A stretch of DNA of 43,274 nucleotides from JBHIBC01 sp046758905 (GCA_046758905.1 JBHIBC010000015.1:1-43274), one strand, 5' to 3'; counted from the stretch's first letter, positions 33,983 through 41,877 are shown. Notes: a model not told the origin generated them from the letters alone. Numbers and translations: made by a program.

Positions 33983-34306
33983 ATGGAGATCACCGACGTC
34001 CGGGTCTTTCCCGTCGATGAGGAGAAGCTCAAGGCGTTCGTCTCCATCATCATCGACGATTGCTTCGTCGTCAGCGACATCAAGATCATCAGCGGCACGA
34101 ACGGGCTGTTCATCTCGATGCCGAGCAAGAAGCGGAAGAACGGCACCTTCCGCGACATCGCCCACCCGCTGAACAACGAGACGCGAAGGAAGATCGAGGA
34201 CAAGGTCCTAGCGCGTTATCGCGAGGCCATTTCCCAGGCGGGCGGAGCGGAGGGGGGCACTACGAGAGACGGCGGAGATGCGGGAACCCCGGAGGACAGT
34301 TCCTGA
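33983..34306 (+). CDS. spoVG: SpoVG-family nucleic-acid-binding regulator
   Basis: The product of about 107 residues matches SpoVG closely: EITDVRVFPVDEEKLKAFVS, IIDDCFVVSDIKII, GLFISMPSKKRKNGTFRDIA and HPLNNETRRKIEDKVL. SpoVG proteins bind RNA or DNA and act as global regulators in many non-sporulating bacteria as well. I prefer the ATG at 33983, where the family's N-terminus begins and GAGG lies 10 bases upstream; the ATG at 33974 would add three residues. The C-terminal 15-20 residues are low-complexity. It lies 34 bases after ispE and just before tRNA-Gln and prs. Confidence 0.95.
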   Translation: MEITDVRVFPVDEEKLKAFVSIIIDDCFVVSDIKIISGTNGLFISMPSKKRKNGTFRDIAHPLNNETRRKIEDKVLARYREAISQAGGAEGGTTRDGGDAGTPEDSS

Positions 34307-34363
34307 CGCCGGAGCCGGAGGGCGGGACCCGGCACACCCGGCCCGGCTCGGGGGCCGCGCGGA

Positions 34364-34437
34364 TGGGGCGTCGTCAAGTGGTAAGACACTGGACTTTGGA
34401 TCCAGCACCGGAGGTTCGAATCCTCCCGCCCCAGCCA
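34364..34437 (+). tRNA. tRNA-Gln (anticodon TTG)
   Basis: The 74-base gene forms a cloverleaf. The acceptor TGGGGCG pairs with CGCCCCA, the D arm is GTC/GAC, and the anticodon stem CTGGA/TCCAG holds loop CTTTGGA with anticodon TTG. The T arm is GGAGG/CCTCC with loop TTCGAAT. The discriminator is G and CCA is encoded. No obvious promoter precedes it, so it is probably cut from the ispE-spoVG-prs transcript. The same location of tRNA-Gln upstream of prs is known in proteobacteria. Confidence 0.97.
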
Positions 34438-34469
34438 GCTTCCGGCGGCGGGATGCGGGCGTGGAGGCC

Positions 34470-35426
34470 ATGAAGTCGGCGGGCGGAGACAGCGAGCTCA
34501 AGGTGTTCACGGGCAGCGCCCATGCGGCGCTCGCCCGCGAGATCTGCGAGGTGCTGGGGATCCCGATCGGGCCGATCGAGGTCCGGCGGTTCGCGGACGG
34601 CGAGGCCTACTGCCAAGTGCTGGACAACGTGCGCGGCGCCGACGTGTTCGTGATCCAGCCGACCTGTCCCCCGGTGGACGGCAACCTCATGGAGCTGCTG
34701 GCGATGCTCGATGCCTTCAAGAGGTCGTCGGCGGCGCGCATCACCGCCGTGCTGCCGTATTACGGGTATGCGCGGCAGGACCGCAAGGACAAGCCTCGGG
34801 TGCCGATCACCGCCAAGCTGGTCGCCGATCTGCTGACCGTTGCCGGTGCGGACCGCATCCTGCTGATGGACCTGCACGCGCCGGCGATCCAGGGGTTCTT
34901 CGACATCCCCGTGGATCACCTGTTCGCGGCGCCGGTCCTGATCGACCACCTGTCGCGACTGAACCTCGCGGACCCGGTCATTGTCTCGCCGGACGCCGGT
35001 GGAGTCGAGCGGGCCCGCGCCTACGCCAAGAGGCTGGGGGGATCCCTCGCGATCATCGACAAGCGGCGGGGCGAGAAGAACGAGCCCCAGGTGATGCACG
35101 TGATCGGCGAGGTCCGGGGACGCAACTGCATCATCGTCGACGATATCGTCGACACCGCGGGCACTCTGGTCGGGACCGTCCAAGCCCTGGCGGAGCAGGG
35201 CGCCGGCAAGGTGTACGGATGTTTCAGCCACGCGGTGCTGTCCGGGCCCGCCATCGAGCGGATCCGGGCCTCGGAGATGGAGATGACCGTGGTGACCAAC
35301 AGCATCCCGCTGAGCGAGGAGAAGCGGAAGGCGGGGCGCATCACGGTCCTCTCGGTCGCCGGGCTGCTGGGCGAGGCGATCAAGCGGATCCATACGAACT
35401 CCTCCGTCAGCTCCCTGTTCGTGTGA
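34470..35426 (+). CDS. prs: Ribose-phosphate pyrophosphokinase (PRPP synthetase)
   Basis: The 318-residue enzyme makes PRPP from ribose 5-phosphate and ATP for nucleotide, histidine and tryptophan synthesis. It shows the N-terminal LKVFTGSAHAALAREI and RRFADGE elements, the flexible-loop YYGYARQDRKDKPRVPITAKL, the metal-binding DLHAPAIQGFFDIPVDHL and the PRPP-binding motif IIVDDIVDTAGTL. Length is close to the 315 residues of E. coli Prs. I use the ATG at 34470; a GTG three codons upstream is an alternative because the GGAGG is only 2 bases before the ATG. It begins 32 bases after tRNA-Gln. Confidence 0.97.
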   Translation: MKSAGGDSELKVFTGSAHAALAREICEVLGIPIGPIEVRRFADGEAYCQVLDNVRGADVFVIQPTCPPVDGNLMELLAMLDAFKRSSAARITAVLPYYGYARQDRKDKPRVPITAKLVADLLTVAGADRILLMDLHAPAIQGFFDIPVDHLFAAPVLIDHLSRLNLADPVIVSPDAGGVERARAYAKRLGGSLAIIDKRRGEKNEPQVMHVIGEVRGRNCIIVDDIVDTAGTLVGTVQALAEQGAGKVYGCFSHAVLSGPAIERIRASEMEMTVVTNSIPLSEEKRKAGRITVLSVAGLLGEAIKRIHTNSSVSSLFV

Positions 35427-35533
35427 GGGCTGGCCCCACGCGCTCCGGGCCGCGCGGGTGACGCGGGGGATCGCACAACACATCTCGCACCGGTCGCGAC
35501 GCCGCGGGGCGCGGGCCGGGGAAGGACGTCGCG

Positions 35534-36235
35534 ATGAAGGAACTCCTGGTTCAGGTGCACTCCAGGGAGGAGCGGGGCAAGAACGCCTCCCGCCGGCTGC
35601 GCAGGCAGGGCATGATCCCGGCGATCATCTACGGCGGGAGCCTGGAGCCCCGGGCGGTGGCGGTCGACCCGCGGAAGCTGCTCCAGATCCTGCGCTCGGA
35701 TTCCGGCGTGAATACCATCTTCCAGCTCAACCTGCAGGGGACCGACCGGCGGCGGCACGTGATGATCAAGGATTACCAGGTGGATCCGGCGGCCGGCCGG
35801 CTGATGCACGCCGACCTGATGCGCATCCAGATGGACGAGGTCATCGAGGTGAACGTCCCGGTGCACCTCGAGGGCGAGGCGCACGGCGTGAAGGTCGAGG
35901 GGGGGATCCTCGACCACGTCAACCGCGAGGTGAGGATCTCCTGCCTGCCCGGCGACATCCCCGAGCACGTGGCGATCGACGTGGGGCCGCTCAAGATCGG
36001 GGACGCGCTGAGGGTGTCCGACCTGCCGCGCAGCGACCGGTACACGGTCCTCAGCGACCCGGATCTGGCCCTGGTGGTGATCGCGCCGCCCACCAAGGAG
36101 GAGGAGGCCGGCCCGCCCGCCGAGGAGGTGACCGAGGCTCCGGCGGAGCCCGAGGTCGTGAAGAGAGGCAAGGTGGCGGCCGAGGGCGAGGAGGGCGCCG
36201 AGGAGGGCGAGGCCAAGAAGAGAGACAGGGAGTAG
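35534..36235 (+). CDS. rplY: 50S ribosomal protein L25 / general stress protein Ctc
   Basis: The 233-residue protein is the long (Ctc/TL5) form of L25, which binds 5S rRNA. The N-terminal domain has GKNASRRLRRQGMIPAIIYGG, and the C-terminal beta domain has DLMRIQMDEVIEVNVPVHLEG, GGILDHVNREVRISCLP and the PLKIGDALRVSDL element. A charged, alanine- and glutamate-rich tail (about 190-233) ends in lysines and arginines and is probably disordered. AAGGA lies 7 bases before the ATG. It follows prs by 107 bases, the largest gap in this chain, and precedes pth, the usual prs-ctc-pth order. Confidence 0.96.
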   Translation: MKELLVQVHSREERGKNASRRLRRQGMIPAIIYGGSLEPRAVAVDPRKLLQILRSDSGVNTIFQLNLQGTDRRRHVMIKDYQVDPAAGRLMHADLMRIQMDEVIEVNVPVHLEGEAHGVKVEGGILDHVNREVRISCLPGDIPEHVAIDVGPLKIGDALRVSDLPRSDRYTVLSDPDLALVVIAPPTKEEEAGPPAEEVTEAPAEPEVVKRGKVAAEGEEGAEEGEAKKRDRE

Positions 36236-36273
36236 CCTCCGGAAGGCGAGCGGCCGCGGGAGGGGCGCACCGA

Positions 36274-36885
36274 GTGAGGATCGTCGTGGGCCTCGGCAAC
36301 CCCGGGGCGCGGTACCGCCTGACGCGGCACAACGTCGGCTTGCTGGTCGCCGAGGAGCTGGTGAGGCGGCACGGCGCCGGGAGGGGTGAGCGGCGGAGCC
36401 GGGCGGCCGTCGATCGGATCCGGGTCGGCGGAGAGGACGTGCTGGTGGCGCGACCGTCGACCTTCATGAACCGCAGCGGAGCCGCGGTCGCGGAGCTGCT
36501 CGAGTCGGAGGGAGCCGAAGCCCGGGATCTGCTGATCGTCTGCGACGACCTGTACCTGGACTTCGAGATGGTGCGGATCCGGCCACGGGGAAGCCACGGC
36601 GGCCACAGAGGGCTGGGGTCGATCATCGAGCGACTCGGCACGGACGATTTCGCGAGGCTGCGCGTCGGGGTGGGGCCGGCGGAGCCCGACATCGACCAGG
36701 CGGATTTCGTCCTGACGCCTTTCCCCGAGGAGCAGCGACGCCGGCTGCCGGAGGTCGTGGGACGGGCCGCCGACTGCGCGGAGACGGCCCTGCTGCGCGG
36801 GCTCGAGCGGGCCATGAACCGGTTCAACCGCCGCCGCATCCGGGACAGCGAGGCCGGCGCGGAGCCGCCGGAAGGGAGAGGGTGA
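36274..36885 (+). CDS. pth: Peptidyl-tRNA hydrolase
   Basis: The 203-residue enzyme frees tRNAs from prematurely released peptidyl-tRNA. Conserved parts are VVGLGNPGARYRLTRHNVG with the catalytic histidine, RPSTFMNRSGAAV, CDDLYLDFEMVRIRPRGSHGGHRGL and DFVLTPFP. The start is a GTG at 36274 with GGAGGGG 8 bases upstream. An in-frame extension further upstream runs inside rplY and is not real. It lies 38 bases after rplY and 5 bases before rpsF. Confidence 0.97.
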   Translation: MRIVVGLGNPGARYRLTRHNVGLLVAEELVRRHGAGRGERRSRAAVDRIRVGGEDVLVARPSTFMNRSGAAVAELLESEGAEARDLLIVCDDLYLDFEMVRIRPRGSHGGHRGLGSIIERLGTDDFARLRVGVGPAEPDIDQADFVLTPFPEEQRRRLPEVVGRAADCAETALLRGLERAMNRFNRRRIRDSEAGAEPPEGRG

Positions 36886-36890
36886 GGGGA

Positions 36891-37268
36891 ATGCTACAAT
36901 ACGAGTCGGTGTTCATCGCGGATCCCGGTCTCCAGGATGAGGAGCTGGAGGAGCTGATCAAGGGTATCGAGGGGATCGTAACCGGGTCCGGGGGCAGGGT
37001 CCTCAAGGTCGAGCGCTGGGGCAAAAGGCGGCTCGCCTACCCGATCGCCAGGCTGGAGGAGGGCATCTACGTGCTGATGCTCATCGAGTGCGCCGCCGGC
37101 TTCACCCGGGAGCTCGAGAGGCGTTACCGGATGAACGATCGGATCCACCGCTACCTGACGGTCCGGGTGGAGAACGAGGCCCAGCTCGGGCCGTCACCCA
37201 TGATGAGGGCGCGCCCGGTCGAGCGCAGCGAGGCACCGCAGCCGCAAGCGCCCGCCGCCCAGCCCTGA
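36891..37268 (+). CDS. rpsF: 30S ribosomal protein S6
   Basis: The 125-residue protein matches S6: LQYESVFIADPGLQDEELEEL, VLKVERWGKRRLAYPIARLEEGIYVLM and MNDRIHRYLTVRVE. It binds 16S rRNA as a dimer with S18, encoded next. The ATG at 36891 fits the family; a GTG at 36882 overlapping the pth stop would add three residues. The C-terminal tail is Pro/Ala/Gln-rich, as is common in high-GC bacteria. No single-strand-binding protein gene lies between rpsF and rpsR, in contrast to Firmicutes. Confidence 0.96.
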   Translation: MLQYESVFIADPGLQDEELEELIKGIEGIVTGSGGRVLKVERWGKRRLAYPIARLEEGIYVLMLIECAAGFTRELERRYRMNDRIHRYLTVRVENEAQLGPSPMMRARPVERSEAPQPQAPAAQP

Positions 37269-37292
37269 TCGTCCGGGGGGAGAGAGCAGACC

Positions 37293-37574
37293 ATGGCCGT
37301 GAAGAGAGGGGGGCGCGCCGGATCCGGCCGTTCCCGCAAGAAGTCCTTCCGGAGGAAGTTCCTGTTCCGGAAGAAGAAGTTCTGCAAGTTCTGCGATGAG
37401 AAGATCCGCTTCATCGACTACAAGGATCTCCGCCTGCTCCAGGCGTTCACCCCCGAGCGGGCGAAGATCTTCCCGCGGCGTATCTCCGGCACCTGCTCGA
37501 AGCACCAGCGCAAGCTGATGCTGGCGATCAAGCGGGCGCGGGCGCTGGCGTTGCTGCCCTTCACGTCGGACTGA
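37293..37574 (+). CDS. rpsR: 30S ribosomal protein S18
   Basis: The 93-residue basic protein has the S18 core FCDEKIRFIDYKDLRLLQAF, RAKIFPRRISGTCSKHQRKL and IKRARALALLPF. It retains cysteines (KFCKFCDEK and GTC) that, with the adjacent histidine, fit the zinc-binding C+ form of S18. The N-terminus is Arg/Lys/Gly-rich. It lies 24 bases after rpsF and 24 before rplI in the standard rpsF-rpsR-rplI operon. Confidence 0.97.
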   Translation: MAVKRGGRAGSGRSRKKSFRRKFLFRKKKFCKFCDEKIRFIDYKDLRLLQAFTPERAKIFPRRISGTCSKHQRKLMLAIKRARALALLPFTSD

Positions 37575-37598
37575 CGCCGCCGTGGGTCGGAGGCATCG

Positions 37599-38042
37599 AT
37601 GCGCATCGTCCTGAGAGAGGACATCGACAACCTAGGGCGCAGGGGAGAGGTGGTCCAGGTGGCCGCCGGCTACGCCCGCAACTACCTCCTCCCCAAGAGG
37701 AAGGCCCTGCCGGCCACGGACGGGAACCTCAAGGTCATTGAGCGCGAGAAGCGCCGCTACCAGGTGCGGCAGGCGAAGGAGAAGGCCGGCGCGGAGGCCC
37801 TCGCGAGCCGCCTGGCCGGCGTCTCCTGCACCATCGTCCGCAGGGTGGGTGAGAGCGAGACCCTCTACGGGTCGGTCACGGCGGCGGACATCGCCGAGCA
37901 CCTCGAGAGGGAGGGGATCCAGATCGACAAGCGCCGTATCCAGCTCGAGGACCCGATCAAGAGCCTCGGCATATACACCGTGGCCGTGCGGCTGCACCCC
38001 GAGGTGTCGACGGACCTCAAGGTCTGGGTGGTGAAGGAGTAA
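37599..38042 (+). CDS. rplI: 50S ribosomal protein L9
   Basis: The 147-residue protein has the L9 N-terminal domain MRIVLREDIDNLGRRGEVVQ, VAAGYARNYLLPKRKALPAT, a connecting helix rich in Lys/Arg/Glu (about 45-75) and the C-terminal domain with GSVTAADIAEHL and the DPIKSLGIYTVAVRLHPEV element. It binds 23S rRNA near the L1 stalk. It ends 3 bases before a TTG-started membrane protein gene whose ribosome binding site lies within the last rplI codons. Confidence 0.97.
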   Translation: MRIVLREDIDNLGRRGEVVQVAAGYARNYLLPKRKALPATDGNLKVIEREKRRYQVRQAKEKAGAEALASRLAGVSCTIVRRVGESETLYGSVTAADIAEHLEREGIQIDKRRIQLEDPIKSLGIYTVAVRLHPEVSTDLKVWVVKE

Positions 38043-38045
38043 GGG

Positions 38046-38543
38046 TTGGCCGAGACCGCCGGCTCCGAAGCGTCCGCCCCCGCGCCCCGGCCGGCCTCCC
38101 GGCCGGAGCCCGCCGCCCGCGCCTGGCTGCCCTGCCTGCTGGCCTGGCTGCTGCCGGGACTGGGACACATGGCGCTCGGCCGGAGGCGGCGGGGCGCGGT
38201 GTTCTGCGCGGTGGTGCTGGCGACGTTCGCCCTGGGCGTCGCCTCGGACGGCGCGGCCGCGGTCATCGATCCCGGGAAGCCCCTGACCTACCTCTCCACC
38301 TTCGACAACCTGGCGATGGGGCCGGTCGAGTTCGTCAGCCGCTACGTCACGTTCGGGCGGTTGGTGTACCGGCTGCCCTCCGCCGACGACCATCCGGAGA
38401 GGATCGAGCTGATGCAACGGCTGCGTCGCCGCGTGCGCAGCGTGACCTACGAGTACGGCACGACCTTCCTGCTCACGGCGGGGCTGATGAACATCCTGCT
38501 GATCCTGGACGCCTTCGACATCGCCACGGGCCGCAAGGATTGA
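38046..38543 (+). CDS. Small integral membrane protein (possibly DUF6677)
   Basis: The 165-residue protein starts at TTG, with GGAG about 8 bases upstream inside the rplI end. After a Pro/Ala-rich N-terminus (1-26) come two hydrophobic segments (about 29-46 with the WLLPGLGHMALGRRRRG element, and 50-66). A soluble stretch with charged residues follows, then a C-terminal hydrophobic segment (about 138-155). The PGxGHxxxGRxxRG pattern resembles small membrane proteins annotated as DUF6677 in Acidobacteriota; I am not certain of the name. The function is unknown. Tight spacing suggests co-expression with the ribosomal protein genes. Confidence 0.72.
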   Translation: MAETAGSEASAPAPRPASRPEPAARAWLPCLLAWLLPGLGHMALGRRRRGAVFCAVVLATFALGVASDGAAAVIDPGKPLTYLSTFDNLAMGPVEFVSRYVTFGRLVYRLPSADDHPERIELMQRLRRRVRSVTYEYGTTFLLTAGLMNILLILDAFDIATGRKD

Positions 38544-38556
38544 CGGCCTTCCGGTC

Positions 38557-38736
38557 ATGATCCGAAGCCACTTCCTGAACCTCGTCGTGTTCTCGGTGCT
38601 CGTGGCCGTCTTCTTCGCCTTCCTGACGCAGAAGACCGCCCGGGACCGCGTGCGCATCGGCCTCCTCCTGGGAGGATCGATGATCGTGCTGTCGCTGGTC
38701 GTGGCCTACGTGATGTACCCGTTCCCCGGCCGGTGA
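38557..38736 (+). CDS. 59-residue two-helix membrane protein
   Basis: A short frame opens with ATG at 38557 and stops with TGA at 38734-38736. It encodes two hydrophobic helices: LNLVVFSVLVAVFFAFL (7-23) and IGLLLGGSMIVLSLVVAYV (34-52). They are joined by a charged loop with KTARDRVR. The stop overlaps the next ATG as TGATG, and it begins 13 bases after the preceding gene. Codon use matches the neighbours. I do not recognise the family; it may be a small partner subunit of the adjacent membrane proteins. Confidence 0.72.
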   Translation: MIRSHFLNLVVFSVLVAVFFAFLTQKTARDRVRIGLLLGGSMIVLSLVVAYVMYPFPGR

Positions 38737-39128
38737 TGGCGCGGGCCGGCGTCCTCAGGGAGGCTTGGCTGTGGGGCCCGGTGCTGGCCTATGTGTGCGT
38801 CATCATCTTCCTGTCCGTGCAGTCGTACGTGGCGCTGCCGACCGTCACACCCGACTACCTGGCCCACGCGGCGGAGTACTTCGGGCTGGCGATCCTGACG
38901 GCCCGCGCGCTCAACAACGGCCTGGCGCGCTGCGTCGCCCCCCGCCACATCCTGGTCGCCTTCCTCCTCTGCCTGGCGTGCGCCATCGTGGACGAGCTGC
39001 TGCAGAAGCTGTCGTCGGCCCGCTACTCCGACTACACGGACGTCCTGAGCGACGCCGTCGGGGCGGGGCTGGCCCTGGGCGTCCTCCACCTCGGCCAGCG
39101 GGCCTTCCTGAGGAGCGACCCGGCGTGA
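38736..39128 (+). CDS. VanZ-like membrane protein
   Basis: The 130-residue protein has four hydrophobic segments. It shows the VanZ family pattern: an N-terminal helix followed by VQSYVALPTVTPDYLAHAAEYFGLAILTAR (positions about 27-56), DELLQKLSSARYSDYTDVLSDAVGAGLGL-type motif, and a final helix. VanZ relatives are widespread single-domain membrane proteins. Apart from a link to teicoplanin resistance in enterococci their role is unknown, so no antibiotic function should be assumed. The ATG overlaps the small-protein stop, and the stop overlaps the next GTG as GTGA. Confidence 0.87.
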   Translation: MARAGVLREAWLWGPVLAYVCVIIFLSVQSYVALPTVTPDYLAHAAEYFGLAILTARALNNGLARCVAPRHILVAFLLCLACAIVDELLQKLSSARYSDYTDVLSDAVGAGLALGVLHLGQRAFLRSDPA

Positions 39129-39469
39129 CCCGCGCCGCCGCCGTCCTGTACTCGCGCCCGAGCTGCCCCCTCTGCTTCGCGATGCGCCGCGCCGCCGAGC
39201 GGGCGTCGCGGCGGCACGGGATCGCGCTCCAGGTCGTGGATATCAGCGGCGACCCGGGCCTGATGGCGCGCTACGGCCAGGAGATCCCGGTCCTGATCCT
39301 CCCGGACGGACGGACGCTGCGAGGCCGGGCTGAGGGCCGGGATGTCGAGGCGGCGTTCCGGGACCTGGGACGCGAGACCGCGCGATGCCGCGCGCGGGGC
39401 GGCTTCCGCGCGCTGCTGCAGCTTTTCCGGGGGCGCGGCGTGGAGGGTCGATGGCGCGGATCGCGGTGA
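39125..39469 (+). CDS. Glutaredoxin-like thiol-disulfide protein
   Basis: The 114-residue protein starts with GTG overlapping the VanZ-like stop. It has a thioredoxin fold of the short glutaredoxin-like (DUF836) type: VLYSRPSCPLC with Cys14 and Cys17, then ALQVVDISGDPGLMARYGQEIPVLI containing the cis-proline IPV, and a final GRAEGRDVEAAF helix. A basic C-terminal tail (about 85-114) is extra; its last 19 bases overlap the following gene. No signal peptide is seen, so it should act in the cytoplasm as a thiol reductant. The partner is unknown. Confidence 0.82.
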   Translation: MTRAAAVLYSRPSCPLCFAMRRAAERASRRHGIALQVVDISGDPGLMARYGQEIPVLILPDGRTLRGRAEGRDVEAAFRDLGRETARCRARGGFRALLQLFRGRGVEGRWRGSR

Positions 39470-40506
39470 TCCCCGGCGACGGCATCGGTGTCGAGGTGAC
39501 GCGCGAGGCGGTGGCCGCTGTGCGGGCGGCCTCGGAGGTCTCGGGCAGAGGGATCCGCTTCGAGGAGCTCCCTTACGGGGCCGAGCACTATCTCAGGACG
39601 GGCGAGACGCTCCCGGCCGGGGCGCTCGCCGCGCTGCGGCAGTACGACGGCATACTCCTAGGGGCGATGGGCGACCCGCGCGTTCCCGACAACCGGCACG
39701 CGGCCGACATCCTGCTCGGCATCCGCTTCGGGCTCGACCTCTATGTGAACCATCGCCCGGTGCGCCTGCTCGACCCGAGGCTCTGCCCCCTCAAGGGATG
39801 CTCGGCGGAGGACGTCGACTTCGTCATCTTCCGCGAGAACACCGAGGGCCTGTACGCGGGGGTGGGGGGATTCCTGAAAAAGGGGACCCCCGAGGAGGTG
39901 GCGGTCCAGGAGGACGTCAACACGCGGAGGGGGGTGGAGCGTATCTGCCGCCACGCCTTCGAGTACGCCGGAGCGCACGGGCTGCGGCGCGTGCTGATGT
40001 CGGACAAGAGCAACGCCCTGGTGCACGCCCACGATCTGTGGCAGCGCACGTTCTGGGAGGTGGCCCGCGACTACGAGGGGATCGAGGCCTCGCACCTGTA
40101 CGTCGATGCTCTCGCCATGCAGATGGTCAAGGACCCCTCGCAGTTCGAGGTCATCGTGACCTGCAACATGTTCGGGGACATCCTCAGCGACCTGGGGGCG
40201 CAGTTGCAGGGAGGCCTGGGCCTGGCCGCGTCCGCGAACCTGCACCCCGGCAGGACGGGCCTGTTCGAGCCCGTCCACGGGTCGGCACCGAAGTACGCCG
40301 GCAGGGACGCGGCCAACCCGATGGGCGCGATCCTGAGCGCCGCCCTGATGCTGAGGGAGATCGGTCGGGCCGACGAGGCGGAGTGGCTTGAGAGGGCCGT
40401 GGCCGCCTGCGTCAGGGAGGGGCGCACCACCCGCGACCTCGGGGGACCGCTCGGGACCCGCGAGGTCGGCGAGGAGGTCCGGCGGCGGATCCGCCGGGCC
40501 CGCTAG
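39451..40506 (+). CDS. Isocitrate/isopropylmalate dehydrogenase family protein
   Basis: The 351-residue NAD(P)-dependent beta-decarboxylating dehydrogenase has the N-terminal IAVIPGDGIGVEVTREAV, the substrate region LLGIRFGLDLYVNHRPVRL, FVIFRENTEGLYAG, DKSNAL, the metal-binding FGDILSDLGA and the cofactor region FEPVHGSAPKYAG. The general pattern (GDPRVPDN, LKKGTPEEVA) is closest to the LeuB-like and tartrate-dehydrogenase-like subgroup rather than classic isocitrate dehydrogenase. No other leucine genes are nearby, so LeuB is plausible but not proven. The ATG at 39451 has GGAGG shortly upstream and overlaps the glutaredoxin-like gene by 19 bases. Its TAG shares a CTAG with the convergent gene's stop. 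Confidence 0.88.
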   Translation: MARIAVIPGDGIGVEVTREAVAAVRAASEVSGRGIRFEELPYGAEHYLRTGETLPAGALAALRQYDGILLGAMGDPRVPDNRHAADILLGIRFGLDLYVNHRPVRLLDPRLCPLKGCSAEDVDFVIFRENTEGLYAGVGGFLKKGTPEEVAVQEDVNTRRGVERICRHAFEYAGAHGLRRVLMSDKSNALVHAHDLWQRTFWEVARDYEGIEASHLYVDALAMQMVKDPSQFEVIVTCNMFGDILSDLGAQLQGGLGLAASANLHPGRTGLFEPVHGSAPKYAGRDAANPMGAILSAALMLREIGRADEAEWLERAVAACVREGRTTRDLGGPLGTREVGEEVRRRIRRAR

Positions 40507-41804
40507 GGGCTCCGGGCGACCTCACCCGTGCCCTCGACGCCGCGGATCGCCGCGGGCCCCTCCGCGGCTTCCCGGGCGCCGGCCGGCTCCGTCCGCTGCC
40601 CCTCCTCGGCCGTGGAGACGCTCAGCGCCAGGACCCGGCCGCGGTCGCGCCCGTAGCCGATGGCCAGAAGGTCCGACACCGCCACTGGCGCGGTGGTGAA
40701 CCACTCGCCCGGGACGTCGAGCTCGTAGCGGCCGACCGGCTGCAGCCTGGGGAGCGCGAGCCCCACCAGCGACGCCTCGGCGAACGGGACGACGAACATG
40801 TGCTCGTCGGTCAGGGCCGGGTCGAGGTCGAGCCGGTGCCCCAGCCGGACGCGCGCCAGCAGGTGGCTGTTCCTCGACCGCAGGACGTAGATGTCGTTGT
40901 CGTAGCACAGCAGGTAGAGGAGGGCACCGACCGCCAGCGGGCGGGCGGTGGCGATCGCCCCGGTGCGCGCCCTCCAGCGACGCCTGCCGTTCTTGAGCTT
41001 GAGGCAGAGGAGAAAGCGGTCGGTCGTCGCGACGTAGACGCGGCCGTCGTGGTAGAGGGGCGGCGAGGTGATCGCGCCGAAGGCCTCGTGTCGCCAGCGC
41101 ACCTCGAGGCTCGCGGGGTCGAGGGCCAGGACGACCCCCCGGTCCATGCCGATCAGGACCGCCCCCGGGGCCGGCTCGGGCGGCGTCGTGGGGCGGCCGG
41201 GCAGGGGGCGGCGGACCAGCAGGCTCCCGTCGCGCGGGTCGAGCGCGACGATCTCCTCGCCCGCCGTCCCCACCAGGAGGCGGTCGTCGAAGCGCCGGGG
41301 CGGCGCCGTCACCGGGGCGCCGAGAGCGGCCGACCAGATCATCGTGCCGTCGCGGGCGTCGAGGGCATGCAGCCGTCCCTCGCGGGTCGCCTGGTAGACT
41401 ACGGCTCCCCAGGAGGACGGCCCGACCTCGATCGGGTGCGCCAGATCTCTTCGCCACACCACCCTCCCGTCGCGCGGGTCGAGCCCCGTGAGCAGGCCGT
41501 CCTCGGCCGCGAAGATCAGCAGGCCCTCGGCGACCGCCGGGTCGCCCGCGAGCGGGGCCCGGAACCCGTCGAAGGTCCAGGACGGCCGGAGTTCGAGGCG
41601 CGCGGGGCTCCCCGCGTCGTCCGCCTCGATCATCGGGGTCCACTCGGTGGGCTGGCTGCGGAAGACCGTCTTCTGCCGTTCCGCCAGCGCGGCGGACGTG
41701 GTCAGCAGCGCGCCGGAGACAAGAAGGGCCGGGAGCAACGCCCGGCGGTCCCGGGGCCGGAGGGGGCCTTTCGTCTGCATAGCGATCCGTCGTGGCCGTG
41801 CCAT
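40503..41804 (-). CDS. Exported PQQ-type beta-propeller protein (BamB-like)
   Basis: The 433-residue protein has a signal peptide (about 1-41, ending ALAER). It then shows repeated propeller blades of the PQQ type, each with a GxVVALDPxxGxxxWR-like unit: LTGLDPRDGRVVWRRDL, LHALDARDGTMIWSAAL, IVALDPRDGSLLVRRPL and VLALDPASLEVRWRHE, plus later weaker ones. It lacks the catalytic residues of PQQ dehydrogenases, so a binding or scaffold role such as in the BAM complex is more likely. The C-terminal 40 residues are disordered. I use the ATG at 41804, preceded by GGGAGG; an ATG at 41858 lies within the promoter. It is transcribed divergently from hisS. Confidence 0.85.
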   Translation of the reverse strand: MARPRRIAMQTKGPLRPRDRRALLPALLVSGALLTTSAALAERQKTVFRSQPTEWTPMIEADDAGSPARLELRPSWTFDGFRAPLAGDPAVAEGLLIFAAEDGLLTGLDPRDGRVVWRRDLAHPIEVGPSSWGAVVYQATREGRLHALDARDGTMIWSAALGAPVTAPPRRFDDRLLVGTAGEEIVALDPRDGSLLVRRPLPGRPTTPPEPAPGAVLIGMDRGVVLALDPASLEVRWRHEAFGAITSPPLYHDGRVYVATTDRFLLCLKLKNGRRRWRARTGAIATARPLAVGALLYLLCYDNDIYVLRSRNSHLLARVRLGHRLDLDPALTDEHMFVVPFAEASLVGLALPRLQPVGRYELDVPGEWFTTAPVAVSDLLAIGYGRDRGRVLALSVSTAEEGQRTEPAGAREAAEGPAAIRGVEGTGEVARSP

Positions 41805-41856
41805 CTCGACACCCTCCCGCCCCGGGCCATCGGCCCGCGCCGCCGCCCTCGCGTCC

Positions 41857-41862
41857 ATTATA
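41857..41862 (-). promoter_or_regulatory. -10 element of the beta-propeller gene
   Basis: A perfect TATAAT on the minus strand (41862-41857). At 17 bases upstream the sequence is GGGCGG, a poor -35, so an activator or an unrecognised -35 may be involved. Transcription would start near 41850. Confidence 0.5.
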
Positions 41863-41877
41863 GGCCGGGAGGTCCGC

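Noticed and set aside
38736..39128. A glycopeptide-resistance function for the VanZ-like gene
   Set aside because: VanZ-like proteins are widespread without resistance genes, and no van genes are nearby.
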